Shown: positions 47,612 through 56,391, counted from the first letter of the stretch. The stretch: DNA of 64,000 nucleotides from Pseudomonas fluorescens (GCF_902497895.1 NZ_CABVHQ010000012.1:42720-106719); one strand, 5' to 3'. The notes: generated by a model not told the origin, from the letters alone. Made by a program: numbers and translations.

Positions 47612-48356
47612 AATAAACGGCTTGCCTTTTGTGCACCCCATGTTCAATAGCATAAAACTTTTAACGCTCGTCGCCGTTGTACGTAAAAATATCGAGGGAG
47701 GTGAGTTACCTTTAGCCAACTATTTGCAACCAGACTTTGCCACCACCCTGTATAACCGGCACGTCGAAGGTGCACCCGCGTTTCCGCCCCATCAAGCGCT
47801 CGGTAACGCCGAGCAGATCATGTTGGCCGAAGCGAAGAGCAACCTCAAAGCCTTGCTGCCAGAATGGACCAGATTATTGGACCTGCCGGTTAATATACAT
47901 AAGTTGCTGACTCAACAAGTCAGCCTGACCAATCCCGTGCTGCCGCAACAAATGTTTCTGGGCGAAGCCGCGTTTACCAGCATGACGGACCTTGAAGAAT
48001 TACTGGTGCATGAACTGTCCCATATCTGGTCCAGTTTGATCGCTGAGATTTACGACTTCCAGCTCAAGGACAGTTCGAACAACTACATACTGCCATCAGG
48101 AACCGGCGGCAAGAACCCTAGGGGTGTCTTGCTGGCTTGCCTGTTTGCGGTCAGCGCCGTGAACTACCACCAGCGGTTGCTGGCCAGCGGTTCCGTGCGA
48201 GCTCGTCCCGAACGACTCGACTACTTGCACCAGTATTTCCTCAAAAGTCTGGCCACTCTCCAGGCTTCGGCCGAACTGTCCGAAATCGGAAAGCTGATCA
48301 CCTCCAGGCTGGATGCGTTTTCCAGCGACCTGACAACTGACACCGTTCAAGGATGA
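47586..48356 (+). CDS. HExxH-motif putative peptide-modification protein
   Basis: A 256-residue protein, largely helical, with a zinc-type motif VHELSHIWSS at residues 141-150 (HELSH = HExxH). A class of HExxH proteins recurs in RiPP clusters and is annotated as putative peptide modification; some are reported to hydroxylate side chains, others may cut the leader. Here it could do either. It overlaps tfuA by 26 bases and precedes the sulfur carrier gene by three bases, so it belongs to the operon. The family assignment is by motif and context only. Confidence 0.75.
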   Translation: MSPSEILCEINGLPFVHPMFNSIKLLTLVAVVRKNIEGGELPLANYLQPDFATTLYNRHVEGAPAFPPHQALGNAEQIMLAEAKSNLKALLPEWTRLLDLPVNIHKLLTQQVSLTNPVLPQQMFLGEAAFTSMTDLEELLVHELSHIWSSLIAEIYDFQLKDSSNNYILPSGTGGKNPRGVLLACLFAVSAVNYHQRLLASGSVRARPERLDYLHQYFLKSLATLQASAELSEIGKLITSRLDAFSSDLTTDTVQG

Positions 48357-48359
48357 CCC

Positions 48360-48632
48360 ATGGCCGTCGTACACTTTCCCCGGCAGTTCATGTCCTACAC
48401 CGATCAGCATAAAACACACGCCACTGAGGGCTTGTGTGTCAGCGATGTACTGAACAATCTGACCGCACGGTTTCCCGACCTGATTGGCCCGGTCTTCTCT
48501 GAGGACCTGTACCCGCTGCCGTTCGTGGGGTTGTTCGTCGACGGCATGCCCGTGACCAGTGAGCATGACCGCCGTTGTCCCCTGGACAGTAACGCGCAAT
48601 TGATCCTGATCAACGCAGTGGCAGGTGGCTGA
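48360..48632 (+). CDS. ThiS/MoaD-like sulfur carrier protein
   Basis: A 90-residue ubiquitin-fold protein that ends in AVAGG, the Gly-Gly tail that is adenylated and turned into a thiocarboxylate. GLFVDGMPVTSEHDRRCPLD and AQLILINAVAGG are typical of MoaD/ThiS. It would be the sulfur donor for thioamide formation through TfuA. ATG 48360 has AAGGA six bases upstream. The codons for the final glycines (GCAGGTGGC) also form the ribosome site for the next gene. Confidence 0.9.
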   Translation: MAVVHFPRQFMSYTDQHKTHATEGLCVSDVLNNLTARFPDLIGPVFSEDLYPLPFVGLFVDGMPVTSEHDRRCPLDSNAQLILINAVAGG

Positions 48633-48633
48633 C

Positions 48634-49770
48634 ATGCAATGCAACCTGAAGACGGACACCTCCCGTTACGCCCGCCAAATCATCCTCAGCGAGGTCGGCG
48701 CTCTGGGGCAGCAGCGCCTCAAAGACAGCAAGGTGCTGGTGGTCGGCGCCGGGGGGCTGGGTTGCCCGGTACTCCTGTACCTGGCAGGTGCTGGCGTCGG
48801 GACGATCGGCATCGTTGATAACGACATCGTCGACGTGAGCAATCTGCACCGACAAATTCTCTATGCGATTGCCGATGTAGGCGACCTGAAAGTGTTGGCA
48901 GCCAAGCGCCGCATCAACCAGTTGAACCCCGACATCGTCGTCCACACCGTTGCCACGGTGCTGAACCCGGACAACGTCCTGTCGCTGCTGGCGGAATACG
49001 ACATCATCGTCGACGCCACTGATAACTTCGCCGCCAAATACCTCATCAGTGACGCCTGTATCGAGTGTGAAAAACCGATGGTCTATGCCTCAATCAGCCA
49101 GTTCGAGGGGCAGGTGTCGGTATTTAATTATTACAACCGGCACACCCAACAACGGGGGCCGTGCTTCCGGGATCTGTTCGAAACACCGCCGCCACCGCAC
49201 TTGACACAAAACTGTTCGGAAGCGGGCGTTCTTGGCGTCATACCTGGCTTGCTCGGTTGCTTTCAGGCCAATGAAGTACTCAAGCTCATCCTCCGTGCCG
49301 GGGAGCCCTTGAGCGGGCAATTGTTGTCTATCGACTGCCTGGACAACACCTTTCACCTGTTGAACATCAACAAAAAAACACGGGACCGGCCCCCTGCGAG
49401 AACGCTTGGCGCCACGACCACGCCTGCGTGGCGCGACAGCGACTGGCTGTCACCCGACACACTGCATGACTGGATAGCGACACAAGCGCCATTTCAATTG
49501 GTCGATGTGCGCGATGTCAGCGAGCATCAGCAAGGTTCGCTGGGCGGCAGACTGATTCCGCTCAAAGACATCATCAAGCGCCAGGAAGAACTCGATACCG
49601 CCCGCCGAATCGTTTTCTATTGCAAATCCGGCGTCAGGAGCAAGGCGGCCCTGCTGGCAGTTCGCACCGTCAGCCAGGAAGCGGAACTCTATAGCCTTGA
49701 GGGTGGCATCGAGCGATATCTGGCGATTTATCCTGATGAATGTTACCCCGTCGTTTTTGAACGCCCCTGA
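48634..49770 (+). CDS. ThiF/MoeB-like adenylyltransferase with C-terminal rhodanese domain
   Basis: A 378-residue fusion. Residues about 8-245 are the E1-like domain with nucleotide motif VLVVGAGGLGCPVLLYL, DVSNLHRQILY with the catalytic arginine, DATDNFAAKYL and GVLGVIPGLLG. Residues about 280-375 are a rhodanese domain with active loop CKSGVRS. It activates the Gly-Gly end of the carrier and loads sulfur from the rhodanese persulfide. The MoeB zinc site is missing: PCYRCLF becomes PCFRDLF, and no C-terminal CxxC is present. I chose ATG 48634, one base after the carrier stop. Confidence 0.92.
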   Translation: MQCNLKTDTSRYARQIILSEVGALGQQRLKDSKVLVVGAGGLGCPVLLYLAGAGVGTIGIVDNDIVDVSNLHRQILYAIADVGDLKVLAAKRRINQLNPDIVVHTVATVLNPDNVLSLLAEYDIIVDATDNFAAKYLISDACIECEKPMVYASISQFEGQVSVFNYYNRHTQQRGPCFRDLFETPPPPHLTQNCSEAGVLGVIPGLLGCFQANEVLKLILRAGEPLSGQLLSIDCLDNTFHLLNINKKTRDRPPARTLGATTTPAWRDSDWLSPDTLHDWIATQAPFQLVDVRDVSEHQQGSLGGRLIPLKDIIKRQEELDTARRIVFYCKSGVRSKAALLAVRTVSQEAELYSLEGGIERYLAIYPDECYPVVFERP

Positions 49771-49806
49771 TTGCGCAGTCACCCTATCCGGATCAAAGGT
49801 ACGTCA

Positions 49807-51111
49807 ATGAGTGCAAATTTTTCAGGCATTACGTGGGGCTTTCCCGGCATCGACCGGCGTCTGCTGAAAGTGCAATTCAGCTTTTTGCTGATGGTTCTGG
49901 GGGGGCGGTGCAATCAACTGGCGGTGGCCTGGTGGGCCTTGCAGGAAACAGGCTCTGCGCTCTATTTTGCCAATATGATTGCCTGTTCCATCGCGGCGGA
50001 GGTGTTAGCCAAACCCCTGCTGGGATGGCTGGGGGACAAGTACAACAAAATCCTGATCATCAAGCTGGCCTCATGGATCAGCCTGCTGACAGCGCTGTTG
50101 ATGGTGGTGCTGTCCGTCACGGGGTCGTTCAACCCCTGGACGGTGGGCGCGCTAATGATGATCAGCAGTGCGATCGTCGGCGTGCGCGACCCTCTCCAGG
50201 CGTCGATCATTCCTTTGTTTGCAGACGACGATAAAGTCTCCCTGGCCTTTCGGACCAAAAGCGTGATGTCGTCCTTTTCCATTCTGCTGGGGCCGGTACT
50301 GGCCAGCGGGTTGATTTACGGGTTCGGTATCACGTTCGCCCTTGCCGCCGATTTTTTTGCGATTCTCATCGCCGGGGCGTTGATCGCGACCATCCCGAGC
50401 CACATCGGTGCCACTGGCCAAGGCGAAAAAGCCCCGGGTGCCAGCGGCTTCAGCATGATCTATTCCGGCTTCAAAGTGGTGTACGGAGTGAAAGTCGAAT
50501 TTTACCTGGCCATCATTGCAATGCTGATCAACTTTGCCCTGTTTCCGTTCTTCACCATCCTGATCCCACTATACGTAAAGGACGTCATCCAGTACCCGGT
50601 CACTTATATCGGTCTTCTGGATTCGTGCTTCGGGCTGGGCATTCTGGCGGGCAGTTACAAGATCATCGGCTGGTTATCCGACCGGGTCCCCCGTGACATG
50701 TGTGTGTCCGCAGGTTTTGCATTACTGGGGTGCAACCTGGTGGTAGTCGGCACCGTTTCATCGTCGTTCATCGTACCCGCGGCCTTTTTCTGCGGCGGCG
50801 TCGGCCTGATGTTGATCAACATCCCCACCTCCGCTGTGAGGTTGCTGGCGACGCCCAAGCTCCATCGCAACCGGATTTTTGCCACGGTTTCATTTCTGTC
50901 TGCGGCGGCCAGCCCCTTGGGCAGTTTTGCGATGAACACCCTGATCGCCTATCTGGGGGTCGCACTGACAATCACGCTGCTGGGCGTCATGGTGCTGCTG
51001 TTGTCTCTGCTGGTCTTTCTGGTACCCGATTTCAAAACTTTCATGCGTTCCCCGGATACGCAGCTCAATGATGCCTATCTGGACAAATACCCTGAAGCGT
51101 TTGCGCACTGA
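49807..51111 (+). CDS. MFS transporter, likely peptide-product exporter
   Basis: A 434-residue MFS protein with about 12 helices and a loop motif GWLGDKYNKILIIKLAS between helices 2 and 3. It resembles the MFS_3/enterobactin-exporter-like group rather than nutrient uptake families. It ends just before the last gene of the cassette, and it is the only transporter there, so it probably exports the product or gives self-protection. ATG 49807 has AAAGGT upstream; a longer frame from 49771 is not favoured. Confidence 0.85.
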   Translation: MSANFSGITWGFPGIDRRLLKVQFSFLLMVLGGRCNQLAVAWWALQETGSALYFANMIACSIAAEVLAKPLLGWLGDKYNKILIIKLASWISLLTALLMVVLSVTGSFNPWTVGALMMISSAIVGVRDPLQASIIPLFADDDKVSLAFRTKSVMSSFSILLGPVLASGLIYGFGITFALAADFFAILIAGALIATIPSHIGATGQGEKAPGASGFSMIYSGFKVVYGVKVEFYLAIIAMLINFALFPFFTILIPLYVKDVIQYPVTYIGLLDSCFGLGILAGSYKIIGWLSDRVPRDMCVSAGFALLGCNLVVVGTVSSSFIVPAAFFCGGVGLMLINIPTSAVRLLATPKLHRNRIFATVSFLSAAASPLGSFAMNTLIAYLGVALTITLLGVMVLLLSLLVFLVPDFKTFMRSPDTQLNDAYLDKYPEAFAH

Positions 51112-51159
51112 TGTGCCTCGCCGTACCCCCGCCTCTTACAAACGGAGTTGCCTTTCACC

Positions 51160-52359
51160 ATGCCGGACTTCAAGGATCGACCTGAATCTGCTCGACATGA
51201 ACAGATCTTCTGCGGCCAATATTATGACGACATGGGCTGTACCGGTTTCCTGGGGGATCCGTCCAAGGATCAAATCTCGGTTCTGATGCTGGGGCTTTCG
51301 GACGGTGTGGCGCTGGCGCCGATCGCAGCCAGCACCAGAGTGGCCAGTCTGTTGGCCGTTGATCTGGACGAGACCGCACTCGTGCGCAGCCTCGACAACC
51401 GGAACCGACTTGCAGCGCATATCGACTTTGACAGTGTGGTCGCCGATGCCGCGCACTTTCTGGTCGTCACCCCCGACCGGTACGACGTCATTATTATTGT
51501 CGACCTCTACACCCAGAGCGGTTATGCCCCGATCGTGTTTGATCACGGGTTCCACCAACTATTGAAGAGCCACCTCAATCCCCTCGGTCACGTGGTGTTC
51601 AACGGTTTTGGCGTCCCCATGAACCTGGACCCGTTCAACGGCCCTGCGCCCCAAGCTTGGCTCGCCCACCGCCTGAACGACAGCTGGGGCGACATTCATT
51701 ACCTGCCCCACCGACGCAATGCGACGTTCATTATCGGGCCACCGCCATCAACCACACCGCGCACCGCACCTGCCCTGGAGTCTTTATGCGCCAGTGACCG
51801 GCTCTTTATGGACATCATGTGCCTTCGCCTGCGCTATCTGACACCCACGGTTATCCGTCACGCGCCGCTTGCGCCCCCGGCGTTGGACTTCGTCGGGATT
51901 GATCTGGAGGTGCAAAAACGCTGGACGGACTCGTTACCGGCCTTGTCTGCGCTGCTTCCTGCCTCGCTGAAGCTGAGCAAGCCCAACGATCTTCGCGTGT
52001 TACTGGATGACCCGCACGCTTGCCAAGCGCTGCAAGAGCGATTATTGAAGGACAAATCGTCGCTGCGTACCACGCTGGCGTTGCTGATCGCAGGCGAAGT
52101 CAACTTCTCGGACCGCGATATGTCATGGCTCCCCGACTGGGTCGTCGCGACACTGGAGAGCAGCGTCGAGATCCACCCACGAGACTGGCTGGAGGGTTTA
52201 CTCCCTTACGCCTATGGCGTCATTATCCACAGAACCCGGGGAGATGTGTCCAAAGTGGAAGGTTTTCGACGGGCGCTAGCCCGATTGTCACCGAGTGTTT
52301 CCCTCACGCCCAGCGATAATGAACCCACAAGCGCTTACGCTGCCACACGCAAACCATAG
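51160..52359 (+). CDS. Spermidine-synthase/methyltransferase-fold protein
   Basis: A 399-residue protein. The N-terminal part looks like a SAM-binding Rossmann fold of the spermidine synthase type: ISVLMLGLSDGVALAPIAA as motif I, SLLAVDLDETALVRSL as the acidic motif II, then RYDVIIIVDLYTQSGYAP. The C-terminal 180 residues are helical and of unknown relation. It may methylate the peptide product or transfer an aminopropyl group. ATG 51160 was used; TTG 51148 sits right on the GGAG and is less likely. It is the last gene of the cassette. Confidence 0.72.
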   Translation: MPDFKDRPESARHEQIFCGQYYDDMGCTGFLGDPSKDQISVLMLGLSDGVALAPIAASTRVASLLAVDLDETALVRSLDNRNRLAAHIDFDSVVADAAHFLVVTPDRYDVIIIVDLYTQSGYAPIVFDHGFHQLLKSHLNPLGHVVFNGFGVPMNLDPFNGPAPQAWLAHRLNDSWGDIHYLPHRRNATFIIGPPPSTTPRTAPALESLCASDRLFMDIMCLRLRYLTPTVIRHAPLAPPALDFVGIDLEVQKRWTDSLPALSALLPASLKLSKPNDLRVLLDDPHACQALQERLLKDKSSLRTTLALLIAGEVNFSDRDMSWLPDWVVATLESSVEIHPRDWLEGLLPYAYGVIIHRTRGDVSKVEGFRRALARLSPSVSLTPSDNEPTSAYAATRKP

Positions 52360-52479
52360 AACACCTTCAGGCTTTCAGGCGTACCCGCGAACTGGCGGGG
52401 AATTTCATCGTTCGGTAGGTGGCGTTCGTGGATCGTATACCTCCTACAGAGGGCTTCGCGCTTACAAGGTTATTGCGGG

Positions 52480-52652
52480 GATACGCGGTCGGTGAGCTGG
52501 CGCAGCCTGCGATCTTTTGGCGGTTTCGGAGATGCCGAAGAGCAAAATCAAAAGATCGCAGCCTGCGGCAGCTCCTACGGGTGTTGCGTACACCCATAAC
52601 ATTGCAGGTGTACGCGGTCGGTGTAGGAGCTGCCGAAGGCTGCGATCTTTTG
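52480..52652. repeat. REP cluster, GATCGCAGCCTGCGGCAGC family
   Basis: A degenerate right arm (GAGCTGGCGCAGCCTGCGATC, about 52493-52517) precedes a full inverted pair at 52550-52652. It separates the RiPP cassette from the convergent ubiUVT operon and may be the right edge of the insertion. Confidence 0.85.
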
Positions 52653-52663
52653 ATCTGATGGAG

Positions 52664-53134
52664 CTACCCCGTCGCCAACCCCTTCCCCGCCCGTTCCAGA
52701 TTGCGCCATAACCAAACCGGCAGGACATCCGGATCAAGGCTGTCGATCAGGTTCTTCAACCCCAGCCCCAGCTCAGTATCACCCTCGATCACCAGACGCC
52801 GACGAAAAAACAGCGTATCAGGATCTTCCTGACGGCTGGCCAGCAGCAAAAACTCCCGCCAGTTGCCGCTGATGGTCACCTGCGCCTCAGCGCGCTCGGC
52901 GATCTGCAAGCCGCTATTTCCCAGAGTCAGATACCAGGACAGACCCAGGTCGGGGATCCGCAGGCACAGCCAGCGTCCGCGCAACAGTTCGAACCCGCCA
53001 TCACGCAACGGCTCGGCGAGGCAACGATTGAGCCCCTGCTGCAATGCCAGGCGCTGCACGGCAAAGGGCACCCGGCGAACCAGCGGCAACAGCCGGTCGG
53101 CACCTTTCAACAGCCATTTTTTTCGGTTCAGCAC
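52664..53134 (-). CDS. ubiT: Anaerobic ubiquinone accessory factor UbiT (SCP2 domain)
   Basis: A 156-residue protein with an SCP2 lipid-binding domain (ending VIEGDTELGLGLKNLIDSLD). UbiT binds quinone intermediates during O2-independent ubiquinone synthesis. The start is GTG 53134, which overlaps the ubiV stop, with GGAGG seven bases upstream. The longer reading to 53596 lies inside ubiV. Confidence 0.9.
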   Translation of the reverse strand: MLNRKKWLLKGADRLLPLVRRVPFAVQRLALQQGLNRCLAEPLRDGGFELLRGRWLCLRIPDLGLSWYLTLGNSGLQIAERAEAQVTISGNWREFLLLASRQEDPDTLFFRRRLVIEGDTELGLGLKNLIDSLDPDVLPVWLWRNLERAGKGLATG

Positions 53135-54018
53135 AGGCCGACCTCCTCGACTCGCAACATGCCGGCCTGGCCATGCCAGTAACCATTGCAACCTTCGACG
53201 AACAGCGGCGGCGTCTCGCCCAGACGCACCCGTTGAAACGCCGCGACCACCTCGGCCATGCCCTCGGCACGCGGGCTCAAGCGCAAAATATCGGCACCGC
53301 AGGCCACCAGTCCGGAATAATCCGCCAGCAGATTGGTCACCTCGGCGGACATCGTCTGGATGCCATTCAAGGTGAACAGCGCCTGGCCTTCCTGGCTGGT
53401 CAGGGCCATGCCGTCGGGGTAGTTGATGCAGCAAAACTGACAGTCGTCCTTCGGCCGGTTTTCCGCCCGGGCGGTGAAGCAGCGCGCGGAATAGGCCAGA
53501 GGCAAATGCCCATACGCAAAGATCTCGACTTCCGGCACCGCACGACCCAGTTCGCGCACCTGCTCGATCACATCGGCAATCAGCGCCGCCGAGCACTCCA
53601 CCGGCGGTACCCAGCGAGTCATGCCACTGTCCATCAGTTGGCTCAGCGAATGACCGTTGTACAAATTCAATGCCGGACCACCGACAAAAGGCAATTTACG
53701 TTCGGCCATCAGCTGCACCGCGCCCATGTCGTTGGCCTCCACCAGTAACTCGCCGTTGTCGCACAGGCGGCGCAGGCTGGAGAGCTCGGACGCCGCTTCG
53801 ATCAGCGTCAGGCTGGATATCACCAGCTGCGCCTGGCTGCACTGCTGCAGCTCGCGACCCAGGCCAAGCCACTGGTCCAGGGAAAACGCCCGGCGTTTCG
53901 AGCACACGGTTTCACCCAGGTAAATCACATCCAGGGGCAAGGCCGACATCTCGGCGTAAAAGTTGCTGAGTTGCTGTTTGTCCCAGTAAAACAGGACCGG
54001 TCCCAGACTGAGCTTCAT
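53128..54018 (-). CDS. ubiV: O2-independent ubiquinone hydroxylation protein UbiV (U32 family)
   Basis: A 296-residue U32-peptidase-like Fe-S protein. The four-cysteine cluster region is CFTARAENRPKDDCQFCCINY. With UbiU it hydroxylates ubiquinone precursors using prephenate, not O2. The start is ATG 54018; the longer frame to 54186 overlaps ubiU. It lies ten bases after ubiU. Confidence 0.93.
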   Translation of the reverse strand: MKLSLGPVLFYWDKQQLSNFYAEMSALPLDVIYLGETVCSKRRAFSLDQWLGLGRELQQCSQAQLVISSLTLIEAASELSSLRRLCDNGELLVEANDMGAVQLMAERKLPFVGGPALNLYNGHSLSQLMDSGMTRWVPPVECSAALIADVIEQVRELGRAVPEVEIFAYGHLPLAYSARCFTARAENRPKDDCQFCCINYPDGMALTSQEGQALFTLNGIQTMSAEVTNLLADYSGLVACGADILRLSPRAEGMAEVVAAFQRVRLGETPPLFVEGCNGYWHGQAGMLRVEEVGLC

Positions 54019-54028
54019 GTCCCGTCCC

Positions 54029-55024
54029 TCATTGCCATGATCGATGATAAGCACCCAGCGTGGTCTGGCTGCCTTCGGACAAACCGGCCAGCACCCGACG
54101 CCATTCATCCTTGACCCGAAAGTTGCCGGGCGAGCCGCGATGGGCATCCAGGGCGGCGCGCCAGACGCGGGTGACTTGTTCCACATAGGCCGGACTGCGC
54201 TGGCGACCCTCGATTTTCACCGCTTCGACACCGATGGCCGTCAATTCCGGCAGCAGGTCGAGGGTGTCGAGGCTGGTGGGCTCTTCCAGCGCATGGAAGC
54301 GCTTGCCATCGACCAGGAAGCGCCCCTTGCACAGGGTCGGATACCCGGCTGGCTCGTCCGGGGTGTAGCGGTCGATCAGCACCTCACTGAGGCGCGCAGT
54401 CAAACCTTGAGCGTCCTCGCTCCAGCGCACCGCCTTGGCCGGCGAACAGACGCCGCACAGGTTTGGCGATTCGCCGGTGATGTAGGAAGAAAGATGGCAA
54501 CGTCCTTCGGCCATGATGCACAAGCTGCCGAAACCGAAGACTTCAATCGGCACCGGGCTGCTGGCGGCGACGTGGCGCACCTGGGCCAACGACAGCACCC
54601 GCGGCAACACGGCGCGGCGAATACCGTAGCGCTGCGCATAGAAGCCCAGCGCCGCGGCATGGGTCGCCGAGCCCTGGACAGACAAGTGCAACGCCAGTTT
54701 CGGGAAACGTTGACTGGCGTAGTTGAGCACCCCGGGGTCGGCGGCGATCAGTGCATCCACGCCGAAATCGGCGGCGCGATCCACCGCCCGTTGCCAGCGC
54801 TCCCAGCCCTTGGGCTGAGGGTAGGTGTTGACTGCAACATAGAGCTTGCGATTATGTTGGCGAATGAACGCGACCGCGGCGTCGAACTGTTTGTCGTCCA
54901 TATTCAGCCCGGCGAAATGCCGGGCATTGGTGTCATCACGAAAACCGACGTAGACGGCATCGGCGCCTTGGCGTACTGCCGCCTTGAGCGCAGGCAGGTT
55001 CCCTGCCGGGCAGACCAGTTGCAT
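54029..55024 (-). CDS. ubiU: O2-independent ubiquinone hydroxylation protein UbiU (U32 family)
   Basis: A 331-residue U32-like Fe-S protein and partner of UbiV. The start MQLVCPAGNLPALKAAVRQG is characteristic. The cysteine cluster is CIMAEGRCHLSSY and NLCGVCSPAKAVRW. The operon ubiUVT lets the cell make ubiquinone while respiring nitrate. An FNR-type box lies about 110 bases upstream. Confidence 0.94.
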   Translation of the reverse strand: MQLVCPAGNLPALKAAVRQGADAVYVGFRDDTNARHFAGLNMDDKQFDAAVAFIRQHNRKLYVAVNTYPQPKGWERWQRAVDRAADFGVDALIAADPGVLNYASQRFPKLALHLSVQGSATHAAALGFYAQRYGIRRAVLPRVLSLAQVRHVAASSPVPIEVFGFGSLCIMAEGRCHLSSYITGESPNLCGVCSPAKAVRWSEDAQGLTARLSEVLIDRYTPDEPAGYPTLCKGRFLVDGKRFHALEEPTSLDTLDLLPELTAIGVEAVKIEGRQRSPAYVEQVTRVWRAALDAHRGSPGNFRVKDEWRRVLAGLSEGSQTTLGAYHRSWQ

Positions 55025-55135
55025 GGGTAATCCTCATCAAAGAGCTCGTCTCGACCATCGGCTGGCAGCTGTCGCCTGCAGGCTCAGAGCGGTCGAAAAT
55101 CCGCTGCCAGTCTAGCGAGACCGACAGCCACGACC

Positions 55136-55149
55136 TTGACGGCAATCAA
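55136..55149. promoter_or_regulatory. FNR-type (ANR/DNR) box upstream of ubiU
   Basis: TTGACGGCAATCAA fits the FNR-type pattern with both half-sites intact. It lies in the 131-base gap between moeA and ubiU, 112 bases before the ubiU start. Confidence 0.7.
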
Positions 55150-55155
55150 TTGCGC

Positions 55156-56391
55156 TCAATGCATCAACTCGGCAAAGGACAGGAACCGGACCTTGTCGTG
55201 CTTGAGCACTCGCTGCTCGCACTCGACCACGGCCAGCCCGTCGGCCCAACAGGCGGCGCTCAACATCGCCGAGCTTTGCTGAGGGTGCAGCTCCACGCTC
55301 AATTGGCCGTCGGCACCCGGGCTCAGCCTGGCCCGCAGGTACTGTCGACGCTTGTTGCGCTGCAGCCAGTCGAACCCTGCCGGCACGGCCAATGGCAGCG
55401 GCAGCACCTCCTCCACACCCTGGGCCCTGAGCAGGAACGGACGCACCACCACCAAAGCGGTCACCAGCGCCGCCGACGGATTGCCCGGCATGCCGATCCA
55501 GGGTTTGCCGGCCACCTCGCCAAAGGCCAGGGGTTTGCCCGGCTGGATCGCCAGCCGCCAGAAGTCCAGGCTGCCGAGTTCCTCGATCGCCTGTTTGAGA
55601 TGGTCTTCCTCGCCCACCGAGACCCCGCCCGAGGTCAGCAGCAGATCGCATTCAGAAGAGGCCAGGGTCAAGGCATCGCGGCTGGCCGTCAATTCATCGG
55701 CCATGACCCCGTAGTCATGCACCTCGACGCCCCAGCCGCGCAACAACGCGGCGAGGCAGTAACGATTACTGTTGTAAATCTGCCCCGGCGCCAATGGCTC
55801 GCCCGGCTCACGCAATTCATCGCCACTGCTGAGCAGGCATACCCGCAGCGCCCGATAGACCTCGACCTGCGCCACCCCTGCTCCGGCCAGCAGTCCCAGT
55901 TCCTGGGCGCGCAAGCGCTTGCCGGCCTTGAGCAGCAAATGCCCGTGACGGATTTCTTCGCCCTCCTTGCGCACATGCTCGCCAACACTTGCCGGCGGAC
56001 ACCAGACGCGTTCGCCCTCGACCCGGCAACGCTCTTGCGGGACCACGGTATCGGCACCCGCTGGCAGCGGCGCGCCGGTAAAGATTCGCACCGCCTGCTG
56101 CGCCAGCAACGCTGAAGCCTCGCCATCCCCCGCGGCAACCCGCCCAACCACCGACAGATAACCTCCCGCCTGGGGTAGATCAGCCGCCTTGAATGCGTAG
56201 CCATCCATGGCACTGTTGTCCCAGGCTGGCAGGTTTACCGGCGAATGAATGTCCGCCGCCAGCACCCGTCCCAGGCATTGCTCCAGGGGGATTTTTTGTA
56301 CGGGGGGCGGTGGTGGGGCCTTGTCCAGCAGACGGGCAATGGCTTCGTCTACCGGCATCAGCTTGCCGCTGTCGCACACCGGGCCGCTCAT
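55156..56391 (-). CDS. moeA: Molybdopterin molybdenumtransferase
   Basis: A 411-residue MoeA, which inserts molybdate into adenylated molybdopterin. The N-terminal AWDNSAMDGYAFKAADLP, IFTGAPLPAGADTVVPQE, LLTSGGVSVGEEDHLKQ and GMPGNPSAALV are the family blocks. It overlaps moaB by four bases (ATGA). It supplies the cofactor for NarG. Confidence 0.94.
   Translation of the reverse strand: MSGPVCDSGKLMPVDEAIARLLDKAPPPPPVQKIPLEQCLGRVLAADIHSPVNLPAWDNSAMDGYAFKAADLPQAGGYLSVVGRVAAGDGEASALLAQQAVRIFTGAPLPAGADTVVPQERCRVEGERVWCPPASVGEHVRKEGEEIRHGHLLLKAGKRLRAQELGLLAGAGVAQVEVYRALRVCLLSSGDELREPGEPLAPGQIYNSNRYCLAALLRGWGVEVHDYGVMADELTASRDALTLASSECDLLLTSGGVSVGEEDHLKQAIEELGSLDFWRLAIQPGKPLAFGEVAGKPWIGMPGNPSAALVTALVVVRPFLLRAQGVEEVLPLPLAVPAGFDWLQRNKRRQYLRARLSPGADGQLSVELHPQQSSAMLSAACWADGLAVVECEQRVLKHDKVRFLSFAELMH

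Noticed and set aside
45713..52359. Thiamine or molybdopterin biosynthesis operon
   Set aside because: The ThiS/MoaD and ThiF/MoeB-like genes sit with ycaO, tfuA and a peptide gene, and thiG, thiE, moaE and similar partners are absent.
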